Shown here: positions 19,739 to 30,482 of the stretch, piece after piece
Position numbering within the stretch: position 1 is the stretch's first letter
Layout of the letters: every line of letters begins with the position of its first letter
NCBI GenBank assembly: GCA_027596075.1
Contig: JADGJC010000234.1
Span: 1-31,495, forward strand
Origin: Rhizophlyctis rosea
Lineage: Eukaryota; Chytridiomycota; Chytridiomycetes; Rhizophlyctidales; Rhizophlyctidaceae
Direction: 5' to 3'
DNA: 31,495 nt
Made by a program: the position numbers and the translations under genes
Notes under the pieces: generated by a model
Database searches by the model: none
Seen by the model: only the letters and a program-made list of their open reading frames with translations
Told to the model about the DNA's origin: nothing

Positions 19739-21178
19739 ATGGCCGCACCGACTGAGACTAATGATGTCCCCTGCTACATCACTGCTATACCCAACCACCT
19801 CCTGTTCGATATATTGGAATGGATTCAGCCACGTGGCGGGGGGCCGGTCAGAATTCCCCAGTCAGCTATGTCTGTGACGTCAGTCGCCAGTCGCGCGAGT
19901 CAACGAGTTGGTAATTTCCAGATCCGTCGTCCGTATGAAGTACATCTCGCTCAGGTGACATTTTGACAATTTGTATCCAAGCTATTGCCTTTGACTGAGA
20001 GTCTTCCTTGACAGATATCTAAAGTCTTCCGTCTCACTGCTTTCGGCCTGGGGGAAGGCAACTGCTTGGACGTGAAATCGTACACTCCAAGCCACAAGTG
20101 GTCAAATCCAAACCATTCGCCTCAAAAGCAAAGGACGCTAGTGGAACGAGCATACCAGATCTTTTGCAGTGACCCTCTTCGAAAAGCCTCGGTCCGAAAA
20201 CTCACTTCATAGGGCCAAACATTGGTGCCGTTGACGGTCCTCGACTTGTCCAAGCTGCGGCATTTCGAATTTACCCAGCATTATCTTTGGCGGCAAGGGT
20301 GGCCGACTGTGAACCAGGTGGCAGAAGCTTTCCTCAGAGCGGCAGGTCCTGGTCAATCTTTGCGCTTGACGAAATTGGGCTTGGCCGGCGAGGACCTCCT
20401 GTCTGAGAGCCTGCTGCAATTCCTCCACAACTGGCAAGGTATCTCCCTCAAGACACTGGCCCTCACAGCCGTCCATAAGGCAGACGAACCCCACAACATT
20501 GCCACCATACCTCCCGAGTTTAGATTCAGATCCCTGGAATCTTTGCACATCAACTCGGACGTCCTCTTTCCCAACCTATCCATCACCACGCCCAGGCTGA
20601 GTTCCATCAAAATCGATGTCGCCAACTGGGAACCACTATCCGGGTCATCATTAATATCCTTCGAGGCCCTCACCCAACCCACGCTGAAAGCATTCCATTG
20701 GAACGGCCCATACTGGCCTAATGTCCTATCCACCCTACCTATCACCACCTGCCAGCAATTGACCTCCTTCAGCATCTCAGTAAGCCTGGATTTCACTACC
20801 GACGCCCACGCTCCTCTCTTCACGGAACTCGCCACCATCCTCCCGCACATGCGCAACCTTACCTCCTTCTGCTTGAGATGTGAGGAACCGTGTCTCGGAA
20901 AGCAGGACGTAGCATCTCTTGTCAGCTTGATTCCCAGCAGTTGGTTGGAGGAGGTAGAGTTTAGTTGCAAGGGGTGGAGCTTTGAACATATGTGGGAAGG
21001 GTTGAGGAGGTCTCCGCCACTTAAGAAGGTTATTATGGGGGTTGATACGGAAGAATGGGGGGAGGATGAGGAGGAGGAGGATGGGGAAGAGCGTGGGGCG
21101 GTTTTATTTAGGCTTGTTTTACGGGATGCGGAGCGCTTGAAGGATGAGTTGGGGATAGGGAAGATTGTTGTTGAATGA
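19739..21178 (+). CDS. F-box/LRR-like protein (about 435 aa; second intron or in-frame stop unresolved)
   Basis: Exon 1 (19739-19954) encodes an F-box start (ITAIPNHLLFDILEWI, residues 14-29). Intron 1 (19955-20014, GTGACA...ACAG, 60 nt) leads in frame to ISKVFRLTAFGLGEGNCLD. The same frame then meets TAG at 20210-20212 and reopens into a long LRR-like part (TVLDLSKLRHFEFTQHYLW, RLTKLGLAGEDLL, LKTLALTAV, MRNLTSFCLRCEEP). A phase-0 intron 20141-20212 (GTGGAA...CATAG, 72 nt) would remove the stop, giving exons 20015-20140 and 20213-21178. However, the removed stretch (RAYQIFCSDPLRKASVRKLT) itself looks coding, so a nonsense mutation is the alternative. The acidic tail (EEWGEDEEEEDGEE) is near the C-terminus. 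Presumed SCF substrate adaptor. Confidence 0.65.
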
Positions 21179-21673
21179 CACGATGAGTTAGGGGCGAGTG
21201 GGTTTGGCAATGCGTTTTTGGAGGATGTATATAGGAAGGACGGGCGATTTTCTGGGTTTGGAAGACGTGAATACTATCTGTCATGGAAAGGAGATTGCCG
21301 GTTTTTTTTATCTTCTTTTGCGTCCATTCGCTTTGTCTACTCGCGTTGTTATGATGAAAAATCCGGAAAACATGGCAACGAGTGAGGCACAGTCATTTCC
21401 AGCTGCGGCAAGGCACCCTGGTCATTGTGGTGCCACCTGCACCACCATCATCCCACGTTGGTTCGGGCCAGGTGACGACCATGACGTCGGGTCCAACCTC
21501 CCGCTTGCTTGTTCCGTTCGCTCTCATTTCTCGGCCTCATCTTGATAAGGTCACATACTACTTCAACACTAACGAAAGGAGGTCAAATTGCTTGAGAACA
21601 GTACCTGAGACGACTGGAGATACAACTGACTTCTTCGGCGAACCAAGTCACGAGCGCAGACTTTCCGGCCGCC
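21179..21673. other. Intergenic region upstream of the S9 hydrolase gene
   Basis: Contains the 3' region of F-box gene 2 and the promoter of the gene at 21674. Frames 21198-21545 and 21382-21774 are not supported by domain or splicing. No TATA box was recognised. Confidence 0.45.
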
Positions 21674-24600
21674 ATGCGGGCAAGAAGCAACATTGCATGG
21701 TCGGTCACACAACTGGTTGTTCAATGGCTTTCCCTCCAATTCATAATCCAACTATGCGGAGTAAGGATGTTTGAGAGTTCTCTCTGCCCTCAATCATGGT
21801 TTGCAGTCGAAACTCACAGCGTGCCGTTGTTTCAGGCATACGACGCGGAGCAAAAGGTCTTTCTTAACTCTCAACCTGACATAGACATTCTGGACGACTC
21901 GCCGAAGTTACCTAGTAGCTGGCAAGCTCTTGGTCCTTTCCCGCGGGGATCTCGGGAGCAAGGAGCGGATCCACTAAGCGCTTATGGTATGGCCTGAGTC
22001 TTGCCGGACTTGGACCAGGCCGGTAGCTATTCAACCACATGACTGTCACCCACAGGCGGTTTCGAAAACTTACCATTTTCGGAGACGGACCAGTATCCAT
22101 CCGAATTGGCAGACGGCGGATATGTGAAGTGGCAGACTGTGCGGACCAATTCGGATCAGAGTGTCGGGCCGGTGGTCTACAATAACGTGAGATGGGATTT
22201 CAATCAAGATCCGTTTGGTAAGGACAGTGAAGTAAACAAATATTGCATAGCGCGTCTAAAGCTGGTCCGCGCGTTATTCTGGTTGCAGGTTGGACATCGT
22301 TACATCACAGCATCTACTTGCGAGGAAACTTCACAGTATCTCGTGGTGGTGTCTATCGAGTATCCTTCAATGGTGTCACGAGCTTCAAAATTGATGATCG
22401 GGCTTACGTGGGAAACATTTACGAGTACACCCACGAGTCGTCGTCGTCTATACTGTTGTCTGAAGGTGAACATGCGTTGTATATTTGCCTAGATATGGAT
22501 GTAAGGCGACTCGGAGGGTAAGGTCTCATGTTTTGTTAAGTGTAAAACAACAAGTTCACCGGTTCCATGTAGAACGGTACCACCAAAGCCCAGGTTTTAT
22601 GGATTGTTCACACCAGTTGACTTGTCAGCGGAGCACCGTGGAATCGTTCTGATACCTGAAGATGCTGTGATGCCGGAAGTCATTGGTGATAAGCTGGTCA
22701 CGCCATATGCTTCCGTAACCTTGTTGAACGCAAACGTCACCGGGCAAGATATCGTGCCTACAGGCCCAAGAGCCACCGACTCTCAAGGCCCACGAGGAGA
22801 TGAATCTGGATGGATCCAAGTTGTCCGTGCGCGAGGTTCATCACCCACCGGAGAAAAGGTTGGTTGAGGTCATTCATCGCCGTGATCCTCATCTAACCCA
22901 TTGCACGGCAACAGATCGACATCATCCTACCGGTCCACTTCAGTATCAAACTTGCGCCGGGCCAAATATACCCCGTCCCCCTCAACATCTCAATAGAGGG
23001 CGACAAGGCCCCACAGAAGATTAAGATCGAGTTGGACATTGCAGATTTGGGCAATACATTGCGATGGACCATCAACGTTGGAGAATATGAACTTGCTCGA
23101 AGGCAGTGGGGGAGTGTCTACAAGATCACATTTTTGGACTACGATCGTTCCGTGCATTTTGGTGAGTTGAAGGTTCATATATGTCGGCGTCGCAAGTGGC
23201 TGTAACGACCTCCTATAGCGATGGCTTTACCGCCGAAAAACACTTGCGAGCAATATCCAGAAAAGAGGTGTCCCGTTATACTTGCATTACACGGGTACGG
23301 TTCTTTTATTCAGCCCCCATCATCAAGTTTGGTACTGACGGCATCCGTTACTGAAGTGCGGGAGTTGAAGCCTCATCATCCTACTGGACGGACTCATACC
23401 GTCAACAAGATAGTGCTTGGGTCAGTATGGCAATCTTTTCAAACTTTGTTCACCCTTCTGAGCGTTTTCCGCTCTGCAGATACTCTTTCCAACTGGCAGA
23501 ACTCCATGGTTAGTGCAGTCATATCAGCATTCGAGGAACGCCTAACTGACCAACATCTCAGGGGTTACGACTGGCACGGTCCCTCATATTGGAATATCGA
23601 GACAGCGTTGGATGCTCTCCGGATGCGACCGGGCGTACCAGACAATCTGCTGCAGTCAGTGGGGGTAAATAGGGAAAGGCAGATCTACGCAGGTATTCGA
23701 AGTTGCAAGTCACTCATTACTGTGTGGGCACTGAATCGGACATTGTGCAGGACATAGTAACGGCGGACAGGGCGCGTGGTGGTTGTTGAGTCATTATCCC
23801 GACAAAGCATTGGCAGGTATGACCATTTTTACCCATTCGTATTGGGTGTGATCCGTAATTAAGATGCAAATGATAGGGCTACCCGCTGCTGGATACATCA
23901 AAATCCAATTCTACATACCGTACTTCATGCGAATCGGTGATGCGTACGCCGATCCATTGTTGCGAGGGGTATGTTGCCGAAGGATCTCTTCATGTTCATT
24001 ATCATGAGAATGAACATCTTGCACCTGCAGATTTTGGAATCCGCGATTGCTGAACACGATATAGATTTGTATTCATCAAACATGGCGGGAATACCTATTT
24101 TAGCGCGAACAGGAGGATCAGATGATAACGTTCCGCCATTGCACTCACGCCGCTTGATAAGGATGGTCAACGAATGGAGTCGGAGAACGAACGCTGCAAA
24201 GTACGAAGACCTCTTTCCCTGTCCGAGAAATCAGCTAACTGACTCCAATTCATTTATCAGCCTTTCCGAAATCCCAAATCAAGGACATTGGTTCTCGGGT
24301 GTGGTCGATGACGAAATAATGCAATCATTTTTGGATACCAGTATTCAGAAAGCGTCGGCGCAGGGGTTGGAGCTTCCACCTTTGCCGACGGCGTTCAGTT
24401 TGAGCACTTTGAATCCCGCTTCGACAGGAAGCAAAGGAGGGATCCGAATCTTGCAATTGGAGGTTCCCTTCCGGTACGACAGGTGGGATCCGTACCGTAA
24501 GAAACATGTATTGACCACGCAATTCACAGCTTGGGAACCATCCGCGTACATCAAAACGGCGACCAATGGGTTCTCAACACCACCAATGTCCGCCGTTTTG

Positions 24601-25597
24601 GATTCGTTGCGGATTCACGACAGGACGGACTTAAGCGGTGGTCAGTGGACGGGACGAACTTTGAAAAGCCGCCGAGTGTTTCTGGGAAGTCGTATTTGTT
24701 GGGGGATGATGGAGTGTGGAAGATTGCGGATGATATGTTGTGGATTAGTGAAGAGCGGCATTTCAGCACGTATGGGCCGGCCATTCATGTATGTTGGAGA
24801 TGGTGTGGGCTATTTGTCCAATCGTTCAAATCTGCTGACAATCTCTTATCGGCGAAAAATGGGCAATAGATCTTCGACCAACCCTTCATCATTGTCATCC
24901 CATCCACAAATTCCACCCGCATGGTAAACTACCGCAAGATAGCCCAACATCTAAGTACGTCCTGGTACCTGTTCGGCCGAGGTGGGACTCAAATTGTGCG
25001 CGACGTGGACGTATTGGATGGAATCGCTGCACAGTACAACATGCTTGTGTTGGGTGGACCTGAGGACAATCTCTTCACGAAGAAGCGGCAGCCTGGGATT
25101 GAGAGTATGGGTAAGTTTAAATTGATTGATGCGAAGGGACCACAGACCTCGTTGCTCATGAGGATGTCGTGTTTGCCAGTAAAATTCACTGCTTCTGGAG
25201 GATTCGAAATTGGGACTCGCAAGTATGAAGATCCAGGAACAGGTAGGAGTCTGGGCTTCGAATTTGCTGCCAACGTCGCGCTCGGCTAATAGCAACATCC
25301 CCAGGCATTCTCTTCCTCGCACCATCTCCGACCCGGACACGCATGGGACTCTTCATTGCGGGAACAGACGAAGACGGACTACTAAGAGCAGCTTGGACAG
25401 TTCCGTTCCGTACCGGCCTGCAAGTACCCGATTATATCGTTTTGGGGGAGGAGTATGGTGACCCCAGTACTGGATGGACGGCTGGGGATGGTGCACCATT
25501 TGGCGGGGCTGGGACGAAAGGTGCTGGAGGGGTTCTTGCTGCGGGATATTGGAGTAATAAGTGGGATTTTGATGCGCGCTGTGGGTATCTGAAATGA
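21674..25597 (+). CDS. Secreted S9-type (prolyl oligopeptidase fold) serine peptidase/hydrolase (990 aa, 17 exons)
   Basis: Exons: 21674-21760, 21836-21986, 22056-22217, 22262-22517, 22573-22858, 22915-23161, 23219-23294, 23357-23420, 23480-23508, 23562-23692, 23751-23816, 23877-23968, 24031-24200, 24261-24491, 24530-24788, 24870-25242, 25305-25597. The sum is 2973 nt with every phase matching. The start has a Kozak-like GCCGCCATG and a signal sequence of about 29 residues (WLSLQFIIQLCG). The N-terminal part is a beta-rich domain (for example VYRVSFNGVTSFKIDDRAYV). The alpha/beta-hydrolase part starts at CPVILALHGAGVEA and continues YDWHGPSYWN. It has nucleophile S499 in GHSNGGQGAWW, Asp 580 or 581 in GGSDDNVPPLHS, and H615 in NQGHW: a complete triad. 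About 370 further residues form a C-terminal domain ending in CGYLK. Likely an extracellular or vacuolar peptidase; the substrate is unknown. Introns of 38 and 44 nt are unusually short. Confidence 0.86.
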
Positions 25598-26024
25598 AGA
25601 TTGATGGGGGTGGAAGGCGATGTTTTTGTTTATTTTTTGTACATATAGCTACCATGTTAGGTTAGGGGATGCGAATGAATATATGATGTGTACTTTGATT
25701 CATGACTGAGTAAATCGGCAAGTCAAAGTAGTTGGGCGTCAACATCTTTTTGAGTAACAGTGTGACGTTCATTGCAGTTCATCAACTTCATCGACTCCAC
25801 AAAACATTGTGAGAGTGGTCTCTGAGTGGTCTGTGACGCTCTGGGCTTACATGTTGCTTACCAATCACCTGTGACTAATGCTGGCTATTTTTGGCCGTTC
25901 CGTCTTGGTCTCTTGGTGGGTTTTGCCGCTGCTTCCTGGCCTTCGCACTCTTCATCGCTGGCGTACTTCACGCTCATAGCCTTCCCTGTGGACTCTTCAA
26001 CCTCTTGAAAAAACCCCAAAAGTC
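25598..26024. other. Intergenic region between the S9 hydrolase gene and the NDUFAF4-like gene
   Basis: AT-rich 3' region (TTTATTTTTTGTACATATAG near 25628) followed by the upstream region of the gene at 26025. No other coding signal was seen. Confidence 0.45.
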
Positions 26025-26849
26025 ATGGGTGCACAAGGCTCAAAGCAAGCGGCGCGCAAATTCCCTACCAAAATCCCTCCCGCAACAACCACACTATCCC
26101 AAACCGCATCCGCGCCCTCGCCTGTTTCACGACCACCGCCTGCCCCCAGAGATCACACCGCACCAGTACTACCAGGAGACGAGAAAGCGACAGTAGATGA
26201 AGCTGGTGAGTTGGGGCCGGGTCGATTCTGCACGCGTTATGTTCATTCCCACTGAAACACATCGGCCTTCTGTGTGCAGATCCCCGAAAGCAGGATCAAA
26301 AAGTACTGGAAAACTGGAATAGAATATCACTCAACATCAATGACAGTCGCAACCAGTTCAAAAAGGTAAGAGTCGCGTTGCTTATGCTCACAACCTCAGT
26401 ATATAAAATCGAACTGTTCACAGGACAACGAAATGCTCTCCATCCTTCGCCGCCGCCAGCAACTTCACCCAAACATCTCCCCGCACGACCCCTTCCCCGT
26501 AAAAGAACTAGTCCCAACCCGCACCTCAACCTCCCTAACCCCCTCCCAAACCGAACCCTCCCGCCTAAGCACAGACGACCTCAACACCCTCCTTCTCCTC
26601 AAACGTTCGGATCCGCAAAACTGGACCGCAGAACGGCTAGCAGATCGATTTGAAGTGGATCCGGAAGTCGTGAAGGTTGTTTTGAAGTTTTGGCAGACGC
26701 CTGAGACTGTTAGTGGGGTTAGTGGGCAGGATATCAACAGGGGGGTTTGGGTTGATGATATGATTGCGTGGAGAAGGAGAGAGTTTCAGGAGGCGACGGA
26801 TAAGGAGAGTCCGGCTGGGGAGTGGGATACACCCCAGAAATGGTCATAA
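26025..26849 (+). CDS. Probable complex I assembly factor, NDUFAF4-like (230 aa, 3 exons)
   Basis: Exons 26025-26205, 26280-26365, 26424-26849; phases match (693 nt). The start is the ATG in AGTCATGGG, giving MGAQGSKQAARKFPTK, a Gly2-containing basic start like that of NDUFAF4. The middle (NQFKKDNEMLSILRRRQQL) resembles the KDEKLLSLLRD region of that family. Residues 145-180 (LLLLKRSDPQNWTAERLADR followed by FEVDPEVVKVVLKFW) match its PETWTAEKIMQEY...LLKYF region. NDUFAF4 proteins help assemble the membrane arm of mitochondrial complex I. The alternative is the neugrin/Rrg9 group, which has a similar W-[ST]-x-E-x-[LI]-A...LK helix pair. The gene itself is well supported; the family name is a judgement from memory. 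Confidence 0.6.
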
Positions 26850-27321
26850 AGTGCGTTTAGTCTCGATCTTACGCTGTTTTGGAAGTTCTGTGGGTGGTTT
26901 GCGATGTGAGATGCCTGTGCTCTGATCTTGTTCCACATCATGAGGCTTGCGCAGACAATTTCGCAATTTGCGCACATTGCTGTTGATCTACTCAGCATAC
27001 GAGAGGCAGAATGCTTTGATACCTCTCTCATAGTCATATCATGTCGCAGCGGAGTTTGAAGTTTCCTGGTGTCCTGGTGGTAGGCAATACCGGCAGGATG
27101 GAGGCACAGTGAGACGTGGCTTATTGGGTGGCTTATTGCATGATGACGTCAACATGCGTCCACGTCACTGTGCCGTTCACGATGGAGAGACCAGAAATTG
27201 TTCCGCACTCTGCTGTCAGCCCCTTTTACCTCTCGTGTTCTTCGAACGCTTTGATGACCAACCACTTGCTTCAAACTCTTTGAGAGAAGTCTTTCTCAAT
27301 ACCGGTAACGCAGTTGCAGAT
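26850..27321. other. Intergenic region upstream of the AlkB-like gene
   Basis: Separates two plus-strand genes. The AlkB frame is open from 27109, with a first ATG at 27154, so the coding part could begin inside this stretch. A CRE-type TGACGTCA lies at 27144-27151. No other gene was seen. Confidence 0.45.
27144..27151. promoter_or_regulatory. CRE-like site TGACGTCA upstream of the AlkB-like gene
   Basis: A full palindromic CRE (ATF/CREB-type bZIP site) 171 bp before the preferred AlkB start, with CACGTCAC following at 27161-27168. Fungal ATF/CREB factors act in stress responses; the link to this gene is positional. Confidence 0.35.
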
Positions 27322-28260
27322 ATGCCGGAGAATCCAGTCGGTCCCACAGATATGGCCGATCCCCATGACATGCACCTAAAGCGCAAGCGATTCGAATTGG
27401 GCAACTCAGATGCAACAGCAACCAAACTGCCAAAACTTTCAACGGTGTCGGCGCGAAGCCCGCTTATTCGCAAAGTTCCCAACACACTCTCAAATTACGG
27501 TTTCGTCTCCACCCGTCCCAACTCCTCCCGTCCTCCACTCCACCTCAAATCCCTCGCCGACAAATTCCCCGGACTTTCCTACTGCCCCTCCTTCCTCACT
27601 CCCTCCGAACAATCCACCGTTCTCGCATACCTCGACACGCTCCCCTGGAGAACAGACCTCCAACGCCGCACAATGCATTTCGGAGGAACATACTGCTACT
27701 CCCACCACACACTAAACCGACCACGCTCCCCACCTCCAACGATTCCAAACGCTCTATCTTTCATCACCACCCGCCTAATAGATCTTAACGTTTACCCCCT
27801 ATCAAACCCGCCAACAGAACTAACCATAAACGAATACATAGACGCACAAGGCATATCACCCCACATCGACAAACTCCATTTCGGTCCAACCATCTGCGCA
27901 GTGTCCTTAGGTAGTGCATCAACCATCCGATTCCTAGAACTAGACCTCCAACCAAACGAGCGCCCCATAGAACGGAAGAACAACACGGCAAAACGGACAG
28001 GCCGGTCGGTGGAAGTCAGGTTGGATGGGGGTAGTCTATTGGTGATGAGTGGGGAGGCGAGGTGGAAGTGGCAGCATGAGATACCAAGAACGAAGACGGG
28101 GAGAACGGTTGGGTGGCGACGGGTGTCTTTGACGTATAGGACTATTGGGAACCCTGAGGATGGTGTGTGGGGTTGGGAGGACGGAAAAGAGACGGAACTG
28201 GGCAAAATTCGGTGGGGATTTGGAGGTGAGAATGTCACCGATGAGATAATAGTAAAGTGA
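27322..28260 (+). CDS. AlkB-family Fe(II)/2-oxoglutarate dioxygenase, ALKBH8-like catalytic domain (312 aa)
   Basis: Intronless. The preferred start is MPENPV at 27322; an in-frame ATG at 27154 would add 56 residues. The dioxygenase core spans about 85-275. It contains ELTINEYIDAQGISPHIDKL with iron ligands H181 and D183, SLGSASTIRFL, LLVMSGEARWKWQHEI with the third ligand H252, and RVSLTYR with the 2-oxoglutarate-binding R267 and R273. The pair LxxNEYxxxQGIxPHxD and SLLVMSGExRxxWxHxI most resembles the ALKBH8/ALKBH6-type branch, which acts on tRNA or protein rather than on damaged DNA bases. There is no RRM and no methyltransferase domain, unlike animal ALKBH8. The basic patch HLKRKRF (18-24) could be a nuclear signal. 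The substrate is unproven. Confidence 0.85.
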   Translation: MPENPVGPTDMADPHDMHLKRKRFELGNSDATATKLPKLSTVSARSPLIRKVPNTLSNYGFVSTRPNSSRPPLHLKSLADKFPGLSYCPSFLTPSEQSTVLAYLDTLPWRTDLQRRTMHFGGTYCYSHHTLNRPRSPPPTIPNALSFITTRLIDLNVYPLSNPPTELTINEYIDAQGISPHIDKLHFGPTICAVSLGSASTIRFLELDLQPNERPIERKNNTAKRTGRSVEVRLDGGSLLVMSGEARWKWQHEIPRTKTGRTVGWRRVSLTYRTIGNPEDGVWGWEDGKETELGKIRWGFGGENVTDEIIVK

Positions 28261-28941
28261 ATTTCAAGGAACATGTAAGTTACGTTTCCGGTCATTACTT
28301 ATATGTGGGGCCCATGTCCAATCCCAGTTCAATGCTAACGGTGCAGGAACCACTTCCCCTCGTCGTATCAGGAGGGTTCGACAACCTATTTCACTCTCTA
28401 GCCTTCCCAGCACAACCTCAGTCCGCCAACAAGCAACTAAATTGAGCAGTATCAAGGCCGTAATGTGATCATCACCAAAAAGATAATTGTGGCACTAAGA
28501 ACGACTGCCAGAACCTTGGTACGGAATTGAGGCGGTGATGACGTCCAGCTGGCGCTCCATATGGACTACGTAAAGCAGTCCTGCGTAGGCTCTGATGAAG
28601 GAAACCCCCATAGACCCGCGGATGCACACTCGCCGAAATATGAAGTACTATGTAACAAAACATCGTCCTACGGTCTAATCAACCCGGGTATATTAAACTC
28701 ATTACAACAATCATCTTCAACCATGTACACCACATCCGGCACAACCCAAACAATGTGCATCAATGCCCACCAAACTCAAAGTAAAATCAGACATCGTCCG
28801 TATGAGAACCCTTGATCATACTTGCCGTTGTGCCCTTGCCTGTGCTACTCTGCTTATGTTGCGTCGCCGCCATCGAGTGCTCTCTAACTACTACTTGAAT
28901 CTATATGAAGGAAATGAAAAATCGGGGTCAATCAATTACTG
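28261..28941. other. Convergent intergenic region between the AlkB-like gene and the 7TM-like gene
   Basis: Both neighbouring genes end here. Frames 28257-28445 and 28561-28815 have no domain. Nothing else was recognised. Confidence 0.45.
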
Positions 28942-30482
28942 TCAAGTCGTTTGGGAGGAGTTTGTACAGCTCAACACAATTAGACAACGCTTGCCTCTTC
29001 GAAAGAGAATGCGACAAACGTGTATAACTGCCAAGAACCCCAAAACGCATCTGGTTGTCACAAAAGCCCGCGTAGAAGGAGTCAGTTTTCCAAGCATTTC
29101 ATTGAACTCCTTGCGGGCTCGAAAATCATAACAACAATGACAAAAAAAAAGGAATCACTTACACAACCACGCAAAATCAGGTTTCGACAAACTCGAAGCA
29201 CATGCAGTCGCAATACCAAACGACCACCCGACAATGAGCTTGGTAATCTTCGGACTCATTACAAGATCTAGAATTCCAGAGGCGTCCATCTTGAGCCCCG
29301 ACACAAGCTTGTACATGAAGGCCAGACTGAGAATGATGTCCGTCGTGATCTCGATGGAGATATTCACAGTCTGATAACAAATCCAGATGAGCAACTATTG
29401 CATGTGGCAAATTCACAGAAAGTGTGCGCACCTGAAGCTTAAAAATGGTGTTGAGGAAGTCGAAGAATTTGGGATTCGTAAAGGATAGATTCAACCCATA
29501 GAATTCCTGTTTGACTGGGGTCAGGAATGTTCTCAAAGAAGACGATAAAGACACCGTAGAAATACAGTTGCGCAGTTGTGCATACATACCACAATCAGCT
29601 GGCAGATGGCAAACATGATGTTGATAGCCAGGAAGACGCAACCAAAGTACACAGCGGCATTTCGTTGCGGGAAAAGAGACTGGGCCCTGTGAAGTGTTCC
29701 CATGAATCAGTCGCACAGCACTCATATCATCCGTTGGAACAGGCGACATACCGAAGAGCCACCCCTAAAGAGAAACTAATCTGGAAGCACGTTTTGAAGA
29801 AAGCCATTGTTTGAAGTAGACGGCTAGAGGAAGCAAAGTCTACAGACACCATAAACCCTCAGCAACCGGACTTGAATGAGAAAAGCAGCCCCGCAGAAGT
29901 TTGCAATTTTACATACCCCCCGATGGGTTGGTGAACAGCTCAGTCGTTGACAAGTTCTGCAGAGATCAAAAATTAGATTAGCACTTGCTTCCTGGCATCC
30001 TCTGAAATCATCAACATGAAGAACGTCAGGAAATTACCAAACTAGCGCCAATCATCAAAGATATCCACGAGAAGATGAGGAGCAAATAAACTGGTCTGCC
30101 CCACCGCTTTCTGCGAGTGTATGTCAAACATCAAATCTTAACACCTCACACTCATCAATACCCACTTTGCCCTCCAAAAGACCGGAATACAGTTGAGCCA
30201 TCTATCCAGGCCGACACCTTCAGAAGAACACATACAATCAATCATACGCAAACCAAAACACCATCGGTTGCCCCGAGGTGGTTACAAAGACTCACCAACA
30301 ATGATCATCTTCACTCCAACAGTATATGGATGAGTCGTCTGCACGAACACACAAGACACACTACCCGCCCCCATGATAGCAGCCTGCTGCATCAGCATGC
30401 CGCTGAATGGGTTGAGAATACATGGTGGGTCGGCAATCGTCAAGGTCAAGTTTCCGGATAAGGGCGGTCCACCGTAGCTCAT
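28942..30482 (-). CDS. Polytopic membrane protein with 7TM receptor-like topology (about 321 aa, 8 exons), family unknown
   Basis: Exons, leftwards: 30482-30286, 30110-30038, 29956-29917, 29839-29752, 29686-29586, 29514-29432, 29370-29163, 29117-28942; 966 nt in frame. The N-terminus has a glycosylation site (GNLTLTI) and then TM1 (LMQQAAIMGAGSVSCVFV). Other segments: VYLLLIFSWISLMIGASL, TMAFFKTCFQISFSLGVAL, VYFGCVFLAINIMFAICQLI, ISIEITTDIILSLAFMYKLV, ITKLIVGWSFGIATACASSL and a weaker CVLGFLAVIHVCRILF. Loops predicted inside are basic (ESLKRWGRP, RAQSLFPQRN); loops predicted outside carry NLS/NLT sequons (NLSTTEL, LNLSFTN). This matches an N-out receptor topology. The last exon depends on a 45-nt intron with a perfect GTAAGT donor (29118-29162). 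Without it the protein stops at 29155 with six segments (265 aa). No GPCR signature motif was recognised. Confidence 0.7.

Noticed and set aside
20353..21210. 285-codon antisense frame in F-box gene 2
   Set aside because: The sense frame has Leu-rich repeat character and joins the F-box exon; the antisense frame has no recognisable feature.
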